From positions 1-61,220 of the forward strand of contig ONAJ01000008.1 of assembly GCA_900315775.1 (NCBI GenBank): a stretch of DNA of 61,220 nt, read 5' to 3'. This document shows, piece after piece, positions 61,185 through 61,220 of the stretch (positions are counted from its first letter, which is position 1; every line of letters starts with the position of its first letter). Origin of the DNA: an uncultured Prevotella sp. GTDB taxonomy: Bacteria > Bacteroidota > Bacteroidia > Bacteroidales > Bacteroidaceae. The notes below the pieces were generated by a model. That model worked only from the letters and a program-made list of their open reading frames with translations. It was not told where the DNA came from and ran no database searches. The translations under genes and the position numbers were made by a program.

Positions 61185-61220
61185 CATGCTCCTTCTTGTA
61201 TTTCCAAATTTTCGAGATAT

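Overview
The window looks like a chromosomal segment of a Bacteroidales bacterium, most like Prevotella or a close relative. The evidence is the repeated Bacteroidetes-type -7 box (TAnnTTTG) in front of many genes; an nuo operon with fused nuoCD and no nuoEFG; two type IX secretion (T9SS) regulatory genes (porW/sprE-like and porX); DUF3098, DUF4834, DUF6029 and Omp28-type proteins; and very rare Shine-Dalgarno sequences. Housekeeping genes dominate, with accessory DNA at the left end, in the middle and at the right edge.

Layout. 1-4343 is an accessory, AT-rich left end: the tail of a gene, a C-terminally truncated C_GCAxxG_C_C-type gene, a retropepsin-like lipoprotein with TPRs, two unknown proteins, a solitary 5S rRNA and a HigBA toxin-antitoxin pair. 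It is bracketed by two near-identical ~64-bp copies of a terminator plus gene 3' end. 4321-10742 holds DUF2795, a cobalamin adenosyltransferase, then ftsX-DUF3098-uppP-truB-queA-folK, facing rpsO and tRNA-Pro. 10925-18428 runs NUDIX-aroA-small membrane protein-porW-porX-tsaE. 18432-25776 carries trxA/dnaE (-), psd-pssA-DUF4834 (+), and pyrH/birA (-).

25800-35250 is a second accessory island between birA and the nuo operon. It contains a phased palindromic DNA array, a truncated lipoprotein, an unknown 472-aa gene, a candidate structured RNA with its own promoter and terminator-like end, and a compact operon of a small DUF6140-like protein, three different dynamin-like GTPases and a coiled-coil protein. 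This is the best candidate in the window for an undescribed system, possibly membrane remodelling or phage defence.

35307-45623 is the eleven-subunit nuo operon (A, B, CD, H, I, J, K, L, M, N). 45670-54860 has tadA, a coiled-coil lipoprotein, rsmI, tdk, an AI-2E-type permease, tRNA-Lys, a MATE exporter, typA and dnaG. 54864-60304 is a run of exported proteins: a TlpA-like thioredoxin, a DUF6029 protein, two Omp28-like proteins and one small protein; two of these end in T9SS-like sorting tails, so the PorW/PorX pathway encoded upstream may serve them. The right edge holds an msrA fragment without its catalytic N-terminus, abutting a cluster of imperfect repeats.

A theme across the window is short tandem heptamer arrays (TTGAGAA, TTTAGAG, TTAAGAA, AATTATG, GAAGAGT, CCATCAA types) in gene spacers and, in frame, inside the MATE and dnaG genes and an Omp28 signal peptide. 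Another is genes whose start codon lies 5-10 nt after the -7 box, suggesting leaderless or nearly leaderless mRNAs. All functions are from reading the sequence and from memory of families; no database search was run.
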